A stretch of 64,000 nucleotides of DNA from an uncultured Lachnospiraceae bacterium (GTDB lineage: Bacteria > Bacillota > Clostridia > Lachnospirales > Lachnospiraceae). The stretch's first letter is position 1. Every line of letters begins with the position of its first letter. Under the pieces are notes generated by a model, which did not search any database, was not told where the DNA came from, and was given only the letters and a program-made list of their open reading frames with translations. The DNA is taken from positions 1 through 64,000 of the forward strand of contig CAJUNR010000006.1 of assembly GCA_910587765.1 (NCBI GenBank), given 5' to 3'. A program made the translations under genes and the position numbers. Positions 26,732 to 35,385 of this stretch are shown in pieces.

Positions 26732-28550
26732 TATTCCAGATAAATACAAAGACGATGAATGGAAAGTCAAAGAATGGGATATTTATAAAAATGCTCCTGC
26801 AAAAAGAAAATCTGACTGGAATGCTCGCTCAAACACCACAGATAATATTTTTAAATTCACTCTCTGCAAAAATCCATTTATTGTAGAAGAATTCAAATAT
26901 TTCATGTATTACATAATCGAAGTTAAGCAAATCAGAATCAATACATTTGCCGAATACTATGATCGCTACAAAATTCTTGCTGAATATGTCAATACATATA
27001 TGGTCAATAGTGAGAGTATTCTTGAGCTGGAGGACTTATCTATATTTGAGTTTTTTCTGTCAACACATAAGAAGAATAAAACAACCATTGAAAATGGCAC
27101 TCAGTTTGTTGGTCAGGAATTTAAGAGAGCAAGCAGAAAGAGTAGATTTACCACATTCATTACTTATGCTCAATCTATAATAAGACAATATTATGAAAAG
27201 GATATTCCAGAAACAGAAAAACTAATCTGGCATCCTAAGAAATTGTCTTTCTGTAAAGGCTTAGATTCTGATAAGGTTTTGGATTTTAGAGAAATAAAAA
27301 ATCCCGCTACTCTAAAAAATGTACAGGCTTTTTGTTTATTCAAACTACGTGATATTACCTTTGGTGCTGTATATGCTTATTTATTTGATATAAAACTATT
27401 TATTCGTTGGCTGGATGAAAACAATCCGCTTAAAAGTTTAGCTGATTTAACCAGAGATGTCGTAGAAGAATACTTTACTTGGATAAGGACTGCAAGTGGA
27501 TATAATTCTCACAAGGCGAATGTTGCCATACTCAATCTAAAAGTATTTTTCGATTGGGGGCAGCTACTTGAAAGAGATAACATGCCACAGCAACAGCTAT
27601 TTTTGAGTAATGATTATGTTCTAAAAACCAAAAAAGAAAGCAAATATCTTACAGATAAAGAAATAAAAGGATTACTTAATGTCCTTCCACAAATGCCAAA
27701 GCTCTATGGTCGAATGGTTTACTGCTTATTATTTCTTGGTATGCGTTTTTGTGAGCTTGCAAAATTAGATGTTAATGCTATTAAACAGAATGACGATGGC
27801 ACATACTATCTTGATTTATGGCAATACAAAACGCAAGCGGTTAATGAAAAGCCAATATTTGAAACTACAATAAAGATTATGCTTGCAGAAATCGAGCGAA
27901 ATAAAAAGCGATTTGGGAAAGAAAATGTGAAATATGTTTTTGTTACGGATAAAAATACACCTGTCAATATTGGAACAATAAATGAGAACATCAATAAGGT
28001 ACTTGTTAAAAACAATGTTTTAGGCAGGGATGGAAAGATACTCCACGTTACCACTCATAGATTTAGAGCTACTGTTGCTACGAATCTCATCAGCGAAGGC
28101 ACAAGTGTTGATATTGCTGCACAATTATTAGGGCAAACAACATTAAGCTCATTAAGTCACTATGCAACTGTTACTACTGATGTTGTGAAAGAACAATTAA
28201 GACCACGATTAGAAAAAGATGAAATGCTTATTCGCAACATTGGAAAAGGAAAGGATATGGCAGAAATAATTCCAGAAAAATCTGTTGCTCTTTGTAATGG
28301 ATATTGTGGCAAAAATCCACTAACTACTCCATGTGCAAAAGCAAATGCATGTTTTAACTGCTCCATGTTCATTCCAAGTTTTCAGTTTCTCAATGCTTAT
28401 CAAATACAGTTATTGGAGATTGAAGCGACTATTAAGATAGCCGAGGCTAATGATTATACTATGATGCTCAAAAAGGCTTTAAAGGAAAAAGAAGCTCTGG
28501 AAAAGATTATTTCAAAATTAGAGAAAGGGGATAAGAAAAATGACAGCTAA
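26685..28550 (+). CDS. Tyrosine recombinase, second TnpB-like (third of trio)
   Basis: A 621-residue recombinase. Catalytic motifs: R in L-G-M-R-F-C-E-L, H-R-F-R, and Y in S-L-S-H-Y-A-T-V. Where most family members have L-G-H, it has L-G-Q, so one conserved catalytic His is Gln. A C-terminal Cys cluster (CNGYCGKNP..CAKANACFNCSMF) parallels that of the second recombinase. AGGAGG precedes ATG 26685; a GTG two codons earlier is less likely. It overlaps its neighbour on each side. Three tandem overlapping recombinases recall RIT (recombinase in trio) elements, while the gene that follows recalls Tn554. Confidence 0.88.
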   Translation: MPAKQLKLIPALPTFDIPDKYKDDEWKVKEWDIYKNAPAKRKSDWNARSNTTDNIFKFTLCKNPFIVEEFKYFMYYIIEVKQIRINTFAEYYDRYKILAEYVNTYMVNSESILELEDLSIFEFFLSTHKKNKTTIENGTQFVGQEFKRASRKSRFTTFITYAQSIIRQYYEKDIPETEKLIWHPKKLSFCKGLDSDKVLDFREIKNPATLKNVQAFCLFKLRDITFGAVYAYLFDIKLFIRWLDENNPLKSLADLTRDVVEEYFTWIRTASGYNSHKANVAILNLKVFFDWGQLLERDNMPQQQLFLSNDYVLKTKKESKYLTDKEIKGLLNVLPQMPKLYGRMVYCLLFLGMRFCELAKLDVNAIKQNDDGTYYLDLWQYKTQAVNEKPIFETTIKIMLAEIERNKKRFGKENVKYVFVTDKNTPVNIGTINENINKVLVKNNVLGRDGKILHVTTHRFRATVATNLISEGTSVDIAAQLLGQTTLSSLSHYATVTTDVVKEQLRPRLEKDEMLIRNIGKGKDMAEIIPEKSVALCNGYCGKNPLTTPCAKANACFNCSMFIPSFQFLNAYQIQLLEIEATIKIAEANDYTMMLKKALKEKEALEKIISKLEKGDKKNDS

Positions 28551-28974
28551 AGAGAAAAAAATGGCTGGCGTTAAAAAGCATAATGAAGCCGTTAAACAGA
28601 AAAAAGCTGATGATGTGAAGAAAGCCATCAACAAGCTAAGAAAAGAAGGCGAATTTACTCTTGCTGACCTTTGTAGGGAAGCAGGTGTAAGCAGAACTTA
28701 CTTTTCCAAGCACCCAGATATGAAAGAATTGGCTGATAAATACATAACTCCTACTGGATATTGCAAAAACAGAAGTAAAGATTCAGCCGATACTTATATT
28801 CAAATTCTCAAAAGAGAAAATAGGGATTTAAAAAAAGCTCTGGATAAAATAAAAAATGACATTGTTTCTGAAAATAAATACAAAGACAAATATGAAGAGG
28901 CTTTAGAAGAAATCAAAAAGCTAAAATCACAATTAGAAGAAGCATATAATCTTAATTTACCAGACCATTTATAA
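28540..28974 (+). CDS. tnpC: TnpC-like transposition accessory protein
   Basis: A 144-residue basic protein. A helix-turn-helix (about 38-60; FTLADLCREAGVSRTYFSKHP) is followed by a coiled coil (about 90-138). This is the layout of Tn554 TnpC/DUF6262, which in Tn554 influences transposition frequency and orientation. Its start overlaps the last codons of the third recombinase. A terminator follows at 28995 and the island boundary lies about 155 bases beyond the stop. Confidence 0.85.
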   Translation: MTAKEKKMAGVKKHNEAVKQKKADDVKKAINKLRKEGEFTLADLCREAGVSRTYFSKHPDMKELADKYITPTGYCKNRSKDSADTYIQILKRENRDLKKALDKIKNDIVSENKYKDKYEEALEEIKKLKSQLEEAYNLNLPDHL

Positions 28975-28994
28975 TGGCTCCAACTTTCACCGCA

Positions 28995-29026
28995 AAAAGG
29001 CAAGTGACTCAGGTTACTTGCCTTTT
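28995..29026 (+). terminator. Intrinsic terminator ending the recombinase operon
   Basis: An 11-base stem AAAAGGCAAGT / ACTTGCCTTTT with a ten-base loop, placed 20 bases after the tnpC stop. Confidence 0.88.
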
Positions 29027-29130
29027 GCATTTAAAAAGCCTTTAAACAGAGGCTTCCCTACAGGAATTATATAAACCCTGTAATAAAGACCGAAAATAAG
29101 AGATTATAGGGGCGGTTGCTCCATATATTC

Positions 29131-29959
29131 CAATCAGCCTGCTCGGACGCATCCGCAGCGACGCCCGGATCAGATCCCGGATTGTGATCTCTTTACAATC
29201 CTCCAGACCGGAAGCCCGGGTTTCCAGACGCACCAGATTCTCCACATTCTGAATCTGAAGCTCCGCGGTGTCTTCGATCACGATCACCCGCTCGTCCTTT
29301 GGGATATATTCAGAAAGCGCATTCAGAAACGTCGTCTTTCCGGAGCCTGTCCCGCCTGCGATCAGAATCGAATACCCGGAGCGCACCGCGTCTTTCAGAA
29401 AAAGCGCTTCCTCCTCGGAGAGGCTCTCCAGTTCCAAAAGCCTCTCCATGGTAATCGGGCTTTCCGGAAATCTTCGTATTGTGATGATCGGCCCGTTCAC
29501 CGCCACAGGAGGAAGGACAACGTGCACCCTGTCGCCGTTATCAAGCCTCGCATCGACGATCGGCTGTGATTCATTGACCACCCGGTTGCAGGCTCCAGTC
29601 ATCTGCTGGATCACATCCAGAATCCGCTCACGGGAATAAAAATTCTTATCCCAGCGCATCAGCTTTCCGTTTTTCTCCAGAAAAATGCCGTCCATACCGT
29701 TGACCATAATCTCCGTAACCTCCGGCTCGTCCAGAAGTTCCTGAAGAACATCCATCTTTCGAAGCGCGTGAAACAGCTCCTTCTTCAACTGACACTTCTC
29801 GTTCAAGGCAAGATGCTGTTCCCGCCCATAGGAAAGTACGACCTCGTCGATCAGCTCCTGCATCTCTTCATCGGGTACTTCCCTGCTTAAATCCACCTGT
29901 TCCAGGATCCGGTTTTTCAGATCCGAAAATCTCCCTGACTTATCCGACGCCGGTTCCAT
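29131..29959 (-). pseudogene. tadA: tadA/cpaF secretion ATPase, 3' end removed by island insertion
   Basis: The 5' part of a type II/IV secretion ATPase for Tad/Flp pili. It shows the VMVNG-type N-terminal domain (TEIMVNGMDGIFLEKNG), Walker A G-G-T-G-S-G-K-T, IEDTAELQ, and R-M-R-P-S-R just before the break. About 276 residues from Met 29959 remain of a protein usually 400-450 long; the Walker B-side HGS(L/M)STxHAN region is gone. Beyond 29131 the frame continues through island sequence to a stop at 29042, adding a junk tail. Start 29959 has GGGAGG upstream; an alternative ATG at 30052 overlaps the tadZ stop. The rest of the pilus locus should lie on the far side of the island. Confidence 0.88.
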
Positions 29960-30048
29960 AGTGCCTCCCTTATCAGCCTGCAGCACGCGGTCCGGACGGC
30001 CGCTGTCATACAGCCCTCCTCCCGCCGCCGGCTGCCGTCCTCGAGGGA

Positions 30049-31080
30049 TCATTCCTGCAACAGTCCCCGGACATACCGTCCCAGTTCCTGCTGCGGCAGC
30101 ATGAAGAGATCCTCCTCACTGTACGGTCCCGGACCGCATTCCGGCAATTCCAGCTTCTGAAGTCTTTCCAGTATATCCATGCCGTCTGATACCCGGATAT
30201 GCTTCTCCCACTGTTCCGCTCTGCCCCGCGATATCATATCGCGCCCAACCGGCAGATAGATACCGCTGCATTGCCTCAACAGATCCGCTTCGTGACCCGT
30301 CGCATTGCCGAAATCCAGTATTATAAAATCATATGTACTCTGTGTTCGTATCAGGTGCAGCAGACGCTGCCATTCTTCTACAGTGATCTGCCGAAAATCC
30401 GTGTAAGACTCGCATGGTGGAATATAATCCAGATGATCCAGCTTCCGGACCATACTGTTCAGGCGATACAGAAACGATGCCTTATTTTGTCTAAGATAGT
30501 AGATCAAATCTGATAAGTTCCAGTGGTTCTCCCCCAGAATCTCGGAAAATCCGGAGCATTCCTCCAGATTCAGATATAAAACATTCCAATCCTCTGCAAG
30601 GATCTGTCCCAGCGTAAGCGCAAACTTATTCTTCCCGATCCCCTCCTGAGGGGAATATATCCCGATCACCCGATTATCCTTCCGGACCTGCGTATAATAC
30701 TCTTCTTCCTCCTGTTCCGAGTAATAATACATGATTTCACGAAGAATATTTTCCGCGGACTGATACTTGTACACAGCCGGAAATCTTTCCAGCTCCCTGG
30801 GCAGACTGCCTTCGGACAGAAGAATCACACATTCATTCCGGATGAGTTCTCTGAACGCCTCATACCATCTTGCCGATATCAGCAGGATTTCGATCTCTTC
30901 CGAAGCCAGCGCTTTCTGAAGCTGTTCCTGTTCGGTACACATTCGTACCTGAAACAAATGACTTTTTTTGAGATTCACGTACTCCCTGAAAGCGTCCGCA
31001 TACGGCGCCTCGGAATCCGCAATCCACAATCTTGTGTTTTTCACTGTTACCTCCTGCAACACAAGATCCGGTTTCTTCAT
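30049..31080 (-). CDS. tadZ: TadZ/CpaE-like pilus localisation ATPase
   Basis: A 343-residue protein with a receiver-like N-terminal half (about 1-125; degenerate, LLISARWYEAF) and a ParA/MinD-like half (about 135-300). The nucleotide loop is atypical: Q-E-G-I-G-K-N-K-F-A where ParA has KGGxGKT. DFIILDFGN matches the Walker B region. TadZ/CpaE proteins mark the pole for Tad pilus assembly. It lies directly upstream of tadA on the same strand. With tadA broken, this copy is likely stranded. Confidence 0.8.
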   Translation of the reverse strand: MKKPDLVLQEVTVKNTRLWIADSEAPYADAFREYVNLKKSHLFQVRMCTEQEQLQKALASEEIEILLISARWYEAFRELIRNECVILLSEGSLPRELERFPAVYKYQSAENILREIMYYYSEQEEEEYYTQVRKDNRVIGIYSPQEGIGKNKFALTLGQILAEDWNVLYLNLEECSGFSEILGENHWNLSDLIYYLRQNKASFLYRLNSMVRKLDHLDYIPPCESYTDFRQITVEEWQRLLHLIRTQSTYDFIILDFGNATGHEADLLRQCSGIYLPVGRDMISRGRAEQWEKHIRVSDGMDILERLQKLELPECGPGPYSEEDLFMLPQQELGRYVRGLLQE

Positions 31081-31233
31081 GCTGCAATTTTTAATGGAAT
31101 CTGACTCAGAAATACTTTGAGCCCATGGCGAATGCCACCTTTTAGATAAACGTTTATCACGTTTTTTATTATAGAGAATGCCGTCGGAAAAGTAAATATC
31201 ATTTACAATTTGTTCACAATTTTTGGCAAATAC

Positions 31234-31506
31234 CTACAAAAAATGAAAAGCCGCAACTGCGTAAAGCAAAGAAACCCCGCTAAATCCAAGGATTCCGGAT
31301 GTCAAAAGACTGCAGATATTAATCCCCACAGAACAGGAAATCCCCCATGTTTCCAGTAAAAGATTCAGTCCGTAGATCGAGATTCCGCCCAGAACCGCCC
31401 GCAGACAGAAATTCAGGAAAAATTCCGCCTTACGCTTCACCGTCACCATAAAAAGAATCAGCAGACAGGCGCCTGCGATCACCGCCATTCCCATTCCTTT
31501 TTCCAT
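31234..31506 (-). CDS. bofA: BofA-family membrane protein
   Basis: A 90-residue protein with two or three hydrophobic segments (about 5-22, 33-53 and 60-88) and the family C-terminal pattern N-I-C-S-L-L-T-S-G-I-L-G-F-S-G-V. In Bacillus, BofA holds back processing of pro-sigma-K by SpoIVFB during sporulation. Its presence is the best hint that the host belongs to a sporulating lineage, though clostridial copies are not all tied to sporulation. It is transcribed divergently from the YaaL-family gene. Confidence 0.82.
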   Translation of the reverse strand: MEKGMGMAVIAGACLLILFMVTVKRKAEFFLNFCLRAVLGGISIYGLNLLLETWGISCSVGINICSLLTSGILGFSGVSLLYAVAAFHFL

Positions 31507-31647
31507 CCCTGTCCTCCGTTTTCTTTCCGCTGTTCCCTGATCTACTATATGAGTCGATCTGAAAAAAATTCCCGTTTCCGTATAAATTTTCCAATTGGCG
31601 ACTATACTGATAATAACCAGTTTCCCAGAACAGGAAGGAAGATGCAG

Positions 31648-31866
31648 ATGAAACGCACAGAACCTGACAGGAGCGCCGATCCCCGCAGGCAGCAGCTTTT
31701 GGAGGATATCCGAAAAACCAAGTATGCCCTGGACTGCGCTTACTCCACTTTTGAAAATGTGGTCGATCCGGACCTGATCGACTGCTCTATCTATGAACTG
31801 AAGGCCGTTCAGATGCGCTACCGGTTCCTGTTAAAGCAGGCGGAACTGCTGGATCTGACAAGCTGA
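31648..31866 (+). CDS. yaaL: YaaL-family (DUF2508) protein
   Basis: A 72-residue helical protein with the family core DPDLIDCSIYELKAVQMRYR. YaaL sits next to bofA in Bacillus (recR-yaaL-bofA); here the pair is adjacent but divergent. AGGAAGG lies nine bases before ATG 31648; an ATG two codons earlier is too near. Function unknown. Confidence 0.8.
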   Translation: MKRTEPDRSADPRRQQLLEDIRKTKYALDCAYSTFENVVDPDLIDCSIYELKAVQMRYRFLLKQAELLDLTS

Positions 31867-31941
31867 TGTCCGGCGCCATGCGCCAGGGACCCTTCCCCTG
31901 GCGACCACAGCGCAGAACGCGGAAAAGTCCGCGGCGGACAA

Positions 31942-32589
31942 TTATAGTTTTTTAATAAAACGGGCCAGATCGGTATCGCTGCCCATAACCATCATATGAT
32001 CGTCGCCTGCAAAACGATAATCCGCATCCGGCATCAGCACGGAACCGTCCGCCTCGCGTATCCCGAGAATGCTGATATTATAATTTACGCGCACATTCAG
32101 CTCCCGGATACTTTTGCCGACCCAGTTTTTCAGCGGAAGCACTTCATAGATACCGTAATCGCCCAGGTCCACAAAGTCAAACACATGGCTGGCGCTGGAT
32201 TTTTTAGCAATCCGTTCGGCAATGTCGCGCTCCGGATAGATCACTTCGTCCGCGCCGTTCCTCAGAAGAAATTTTGCCTGTACGTCCGTGCTGGCACGGC
32301 TCACCACCCATCTGGCCCCCAGTTCTTTCAGGAGGCTGGTTATCTCCAGGCTGCTCTGAAAATTAGTGCCGATGCAGACAAAGCAGCGGTCAAAATTTCC
32401 GACCCCCAGTTCTCTGAGAACCTCCGGTCTGGTACAGTCTCCGATCTGGGCGCCCGTCACCATGGGAAGACAGGGCGTCAGACAGTCTTCCACTACGTCA
32501 ACCGCCAGTATTTCATTGCCCAGATTGGACAGCTCCCGGCAAAGATAGTATCCGAATTTTCCCATTCCGATAATTAAAAAAGATTTCAT
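31942..32589 (-). CDS. ktrA: Potassium uptake regulatory subunit KtrA (TrkA family)
   Basis: A 215-residue RCK protein. An N-terminal Rossmann domain has nucleotide loop I-I-G-M-G-K-F-G and a conserved D at the end of strand 2 (ILAVDVVED). A TrkA-C domain (about 140-215) may bind c-di-AMP in this family. It gates the KtrB channel in response to ATP/ADP. It lies 32 bases after ktrB on the same strand. Confidence 0.92.
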   Translation of the reverse strand: MKSFLIIGMGKFGYYLCRELSNLGNEILAVDVVEDCLTPCLPMVTGAQIGDCTRPEVLRELGVGNFDRCFVCIGTNFQSSLEITSLLKELGARWVVSRASTDVQAKFLLRNGADEVIYPERDIAERIAKKSSASHVFDFVDLGDYGIYEVLPLKNWVGKSIRELNVRVNYNISILGIREADGSVLMPDADYRFAGDDHMMVMGSDTDLARFIKKL

Positions 32590-32621
32590 AAACTCTGATC
32601 CTCCTGTGAATATGCTGTTCG

Positions 32622-33968
32622 CTACCCGATATTAATCCGTTCCATCGGCTGTCTGAGACTGGACTTCTGCTTTTTGTCCGTAAACGCCAGCGCAAACGAC
32701 AGGCTGCCGATTCTCCCGCAGTACATCAGCAGAATGAGGATGATTCTCGAGCAGGGCCCCGTCTGTCTGGTAATTCCGGTCGTCATGCCCACGGTGTCCA
32801 CCGCCGAGAAAGTTTCCAGCAGCACGTCCGTCAGCGGAAGATGATCAATGGCGCAGATCAGGAACGAAGCCGTTACCGCCATGGTCATGGTCAGTGTAAA
32901 TACAATCGCCGCTTTCTCTATCATCCCATCCTCCAGTCTGCGCCCGTAGACGTTCACCCCGTCCCTGTGCTGAATCATGGATACAATATAGAACAGGAGC
33001 ACCATAACCGTCGTCGTCTTCACGCCCCCGGCCGTAGAACCCGGATTCCCCCCGATCAGCATCAGCACCAGTGTGAGCAGTTTGCCGGCGTCGCCCATCC
33101 CCGCCACGTCCGTCGTATTAAAGCCTGCGGTTCTCGGCGTCACCGCCGCAAAAAGAGCACCCAGAAACTGTCCGGAACCGGTGAGTCCGGCCAATACGCC
33201 GTCCCGCTCCAGCAGCCAGAACAGAGCGGTCGGCACCGCAATCAGAAACACGAGAGCCGTCAACACCATCTTGGTGTGCAGAGTATATTTCCGCACCTGC
33301 AGCCGATGCTGATACAGATCCCGCCAGACGACAAACCCCAGACCACCGATGAGAATCAGACTCACACAGGTCAGATTGACAAGCCAGTCGTCCGCGTAGC
33401 GGACAAGCGAAGAATAGGCCTCAAAACGTCCCATCAGGTCAAATCCGGCGTTGCAGAACGCGGACACGGAATGAAAGACGCCATAATAAATCCCTTCTGA
33501 AAAACCAAATTCCGGAATGAAGCGAAGCGACAGCAATACTGCGCCCGCCCCTTCAATCAGAAGCGTCCCCCGGACGATCAGCTTCGCAAGACGTACGACT
33601 CCGCCCAACTCCAGCGTATTCACACTGTCACGTAGAAGCCCCCGATCCGCAAGTCCGATCCTCTTGCCCATCATCAGCAGGATTGTAATACCGATAGTTA
33701 CAAATCCAAGGCCTCCCACCTGAATCATCAGAAGGATCACAAGCTGACCGAACAGCGTCCAGTGCTGATACGTATCCACCACCGCGAGCCCCGTCACGCA
33801 GGTCGCGCTGGTCGCCGTAAAAAACGCAGATAAAAAATCCGTCCCCCCGCTTTCTCTGCTGGAAACCGGAAGCATCAGCAACAAAGTGCCGAGTAATATG
33901 ATAATGAAAAAACCGACCGCGATCCACTGCGTGCGGGTGAGACGGTTCCGTATGTTTGCCGACATCAT
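32622..33968 (-). CDS. ktrB: Potassium uptake channel subunit KtrB (TrkH family)
   Basis: A 448-residue membrane protein with four pore repeats. The filter loops are visible as T-S-A-T-C-V-T-G-L, S-A-F-C-N-A-G-F, T-P-R-T-A-G-F and T-V-G-M-T-T-G. About eight to ten membrane helices are evident. It takes up potassium, probably with sodium, under control of KtrA. GGAGG precedes two adjacent ATGs (33968 and 33965); either could serve as the start. Confidence 0.93.
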   Translation of the reverse strand: MMSANIRNRLTRTQWIAVGFFIIILLGTLLLMLPVSSRESGGTDFLSAFFTATSATCVTGLAVVDTYQHWTLFGQLVILLMIQVGGLGFVTIGITILLMMGKRIGLADRGLLRDSVNTLELGGVVRLAKLIVRGTLLIEGAGAVLLSLRFIPEFGFSEGIYYGVFHSVSAFCNAGFDLMGRFEAYSSLVRYADDWLVNLTCVSLILIGGLGFVVWRDLYQHRLQVRKYTLHTKMVLTALVFLIAVPTALFWLLERDGVLAGLTGSGQFLGALFAAVTPRTAGFNTTDVAGMGDAGKLLTLVLMLIGGNPGSTAGGVKTTTVMVLLFYIVSMIQHRDGVNVYGRRLEDGMIEKAAIVFTLTMTMAVTASFLICAIDHLPLTDVLLETFSAVDTVGMTTGITRQTGPCSRIILILLMYCGRIGSLSFALAFTDKKQKSSLRQPMERINIG

Positions 33969-34087
33969 TTTCCTCCCTGTAAAAACCCTCTTTCGCTGTT
34001 TTTTATTATAGTATCTCCGTTTTCTTTTGTCCAGCCGGCCGGATCACAAAAACTTTTAAATTCCTCCTACCTATTTTGGAAAAATAG

Positions 34088-34218
34088 TGTTATGATAGAT
34101 AAGACAATTCCGATAATTTCTCATCTGAACGGATCCTGGTATTTGAAAATTGCCGGAAAAGTATGATAAACGGCACATGAGCCAGTGTTCTGTGAGGGCA
34201 GGAATTGAACGCCGTTTA
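34088..34218 (+). promoter_or_regulatory. Extended -10 promoter and leader hairpin of the NERD gene
   Basis: TGTTATGAT at 34088-34096 is an extended -10 element without a clear -35. In the leader, TAAACGGC (34167-34174) pairs exactly with GCCGTTTA (34211-34218), enclosing a G-rich loop that ends 24 bases before the start codon. No riboswitch family is recognised. Confidence 0.45.
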
Positions 34219-34241
34219 TATAGAAAGTAAAAAGGATTTAT

Positions 34242-35234
34242 ATGGATATTAACAAATTATGTGAAGAAAGAAGCCTTCTTACGAAGGAAGCGGAGAAGGA
34301 ACGGGATACCCTTGCCGGTATCAATAAGGAAATCAAAAAAAGAAAAGAATATATTCGCTCTCTTCATCTGCTGGAAGAGAACCGCTATGACAACGCCCAG
34401 GCACAGAAGCAGTACAACGGCCTGCTTCATCTTCTGAAAAAATACCAGATTGAGATGGAGGATCTTCCGGAAAGTTTTCGGCAGATGACCCGGGCAGTAC
34501 AGGATGCCGGCCGCGGACTGGAATTTGGACAGAAAGGGGAAGACCGGGCCGCGGAAGCAATCGAACTGCTCGGCAGCCGCGTCCTCTCCCTGCAGAATCT
34601 GCGGCTGAAATACAACAATCTGGATATTGAACATGATCTGGTCATCATCGCACCCACCGGTATTTTTTCCATAGAGGTAAAGAACAAGCGGCACAACGGC
34701 ACCATATCCGAAAAAGGAATCCTCAAGTGCGGCGCACATTCCGAGAACCTGATCGAGCAGATTCGCCGGCACACAAATTCGCTGAGCCGCCATCTGGAAG
34801 ATATTTACAAAAAACAGCCGCAGATGAAGCAAAAACTGAAGGTTTACCCCATTATCCTCTGGGCCAATGACCGCTCCAATGTAAAAGACCATTTCCGGGA
34901 AGTTCCCGTCTGTTATATCAACCGGCTGGAATACGAGCTTTTTAAAAAAGACAAATATACGGCTCACCTGAGCAGAAACGAAATGGAGGACATCCGCAAC
35001 AGGCTGAAGAAGAAAAAACAGCAGAACCGTCTGTATCCCCTCTGCGTCGACCGGGATTATCTGGAAGAACTGACCGAATACTGTCTTTCAGAACTGAAAA
35101 AAGAGATGGAAGCCACAACACGCCGGCTGCGGATCAATGAGTACGACATCCGCGTACTCGATAAAAAAATACAGCAGAAAGAAAAAGGTCTGTTCTCGAG
35201 AATCGGAGAACTCTTTCACAGGGACGGCATCTGA
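34242..35234 (+). CDS. NERD-domain (nuclease-related) protein
   Basis: A 330-residue cytoplasmic protein: N-terminal coiled coil (about 1-75), NERD domain (about 88-225), C-terminal coiled coil (about 270-315). The NERD core follows the PD-(D/E)xK layout, with E in KGEDRAAEAI, D in NLDIEHDLVIIAPTG and E-V-K in GIFSIEVKNK. The reaction is unproven; family members are thought to act on DNA. It is monocistronic, with a terminator 16 bases after the stop. Confidence 0.85.
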   Translation: MDINKLCEERSLLTKEAEKERDTLAGINKEIKKRKEYIRSLHLLEENRYDNAQAQKQYNGLLHLLKKYQIEMEDLPESFRQMTRAVQDAGRGLEFGQKGEDRAAEAIELLGSRVLSLQNLRLKYNNLDIEHDLVIIAPTGIFSIEVKNKRHNGTISEKGILKCGAHSENLIEQIRRHTNSLSRHLEDIYKKQPQMKQKLKVYPIILWANDRSNVKDHFREVPVCYINRLEYELFKKDKYTAHLSRNEMEDIRNRLKKKKQQNRLYPLCVDRDYLEELTEYCLSELKKEMEATTRRLRINEYDIRVLDKKIQQKEKGLFSRIGELFHRDGI

Positions 35235-35250
35235 ACAAGATGCCCGCCGG

Positions 35251-35280
35251 GATGCCGCGCAGTCCGCGGCATCCTTTTTT
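35251..35280 (+). terminator. Intrinsic terminator after the NERD gene
   Basis: A 9-base GC-rich stem GATGCCGCG / CGCGGCATC with a five-base loop and a T6 run. Confidence 0.92.
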
Positions 35281-35307
35281 GTGCGCAGCGCTGCATTCGA
35301 TGAAGAA

Positions 35308-35336
35308 TTGACTTCTTTTTCCACATGTGCTAATCT
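35308..35336 (+). promoter_or_regulatory. Promoter of metG
   Basis: TTGACT (35308-35313), a 17-base spacer and TAATCT (35331-35336). It lies 50 bases before the metG start. Confidence 0.7.
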
Positions 35337-35385
35337 GATAAAAGTGAATGTTTCTGTATAGAATTAAGGAAAACGAGGTGGATTC

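Larger units (their letters stand above)
1..29130 (+). mobile_element. Integrated island with Tn554/RIT-type recombinase module; left end not in window
   Basis: The right boundary is seen directly. The tadA/cpaF frame is conserved up to about 29131 (RMRPSRLI) and then turns into unrelated AT-rich sequence where the family continues V-G-E-V-R-G. Everything to the left is AT-rich and of accessory type: type I restriction, orphan methylase, adhesin, ArdC, RadC-like, DUF262 and four tyrosine recombinases. The recombinase trio abuts the boundary. The last 100 bases hold short inverted elements (CTACAGG and CCCTGTA at about 29065-29092) that may be recombinase sites. No relaxase or type IV secretion gene appears in the window. 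More than one nested element is possible. Confidence 0.8.

Noticed and set aside
16762..28974. Evidence for a full conjugative element
   Set aside because: No relaxase, coupling protein or type IV secretion gene was found in the window. The gene set fits an island or the non-transfer part of an element only.
33969..34241. A c-di-AMP (ydaO-type) riboswitch upstream of ktrB
   Set aside because: Such switches often precede potassium genes, but I could not find the conserved core on the minus strand in this gap.
34088..34241. A known riboswitch in the leader of the NERD gene
   Set aside because: One clean 8-base stem is present, but the loop matches no class that I can name.
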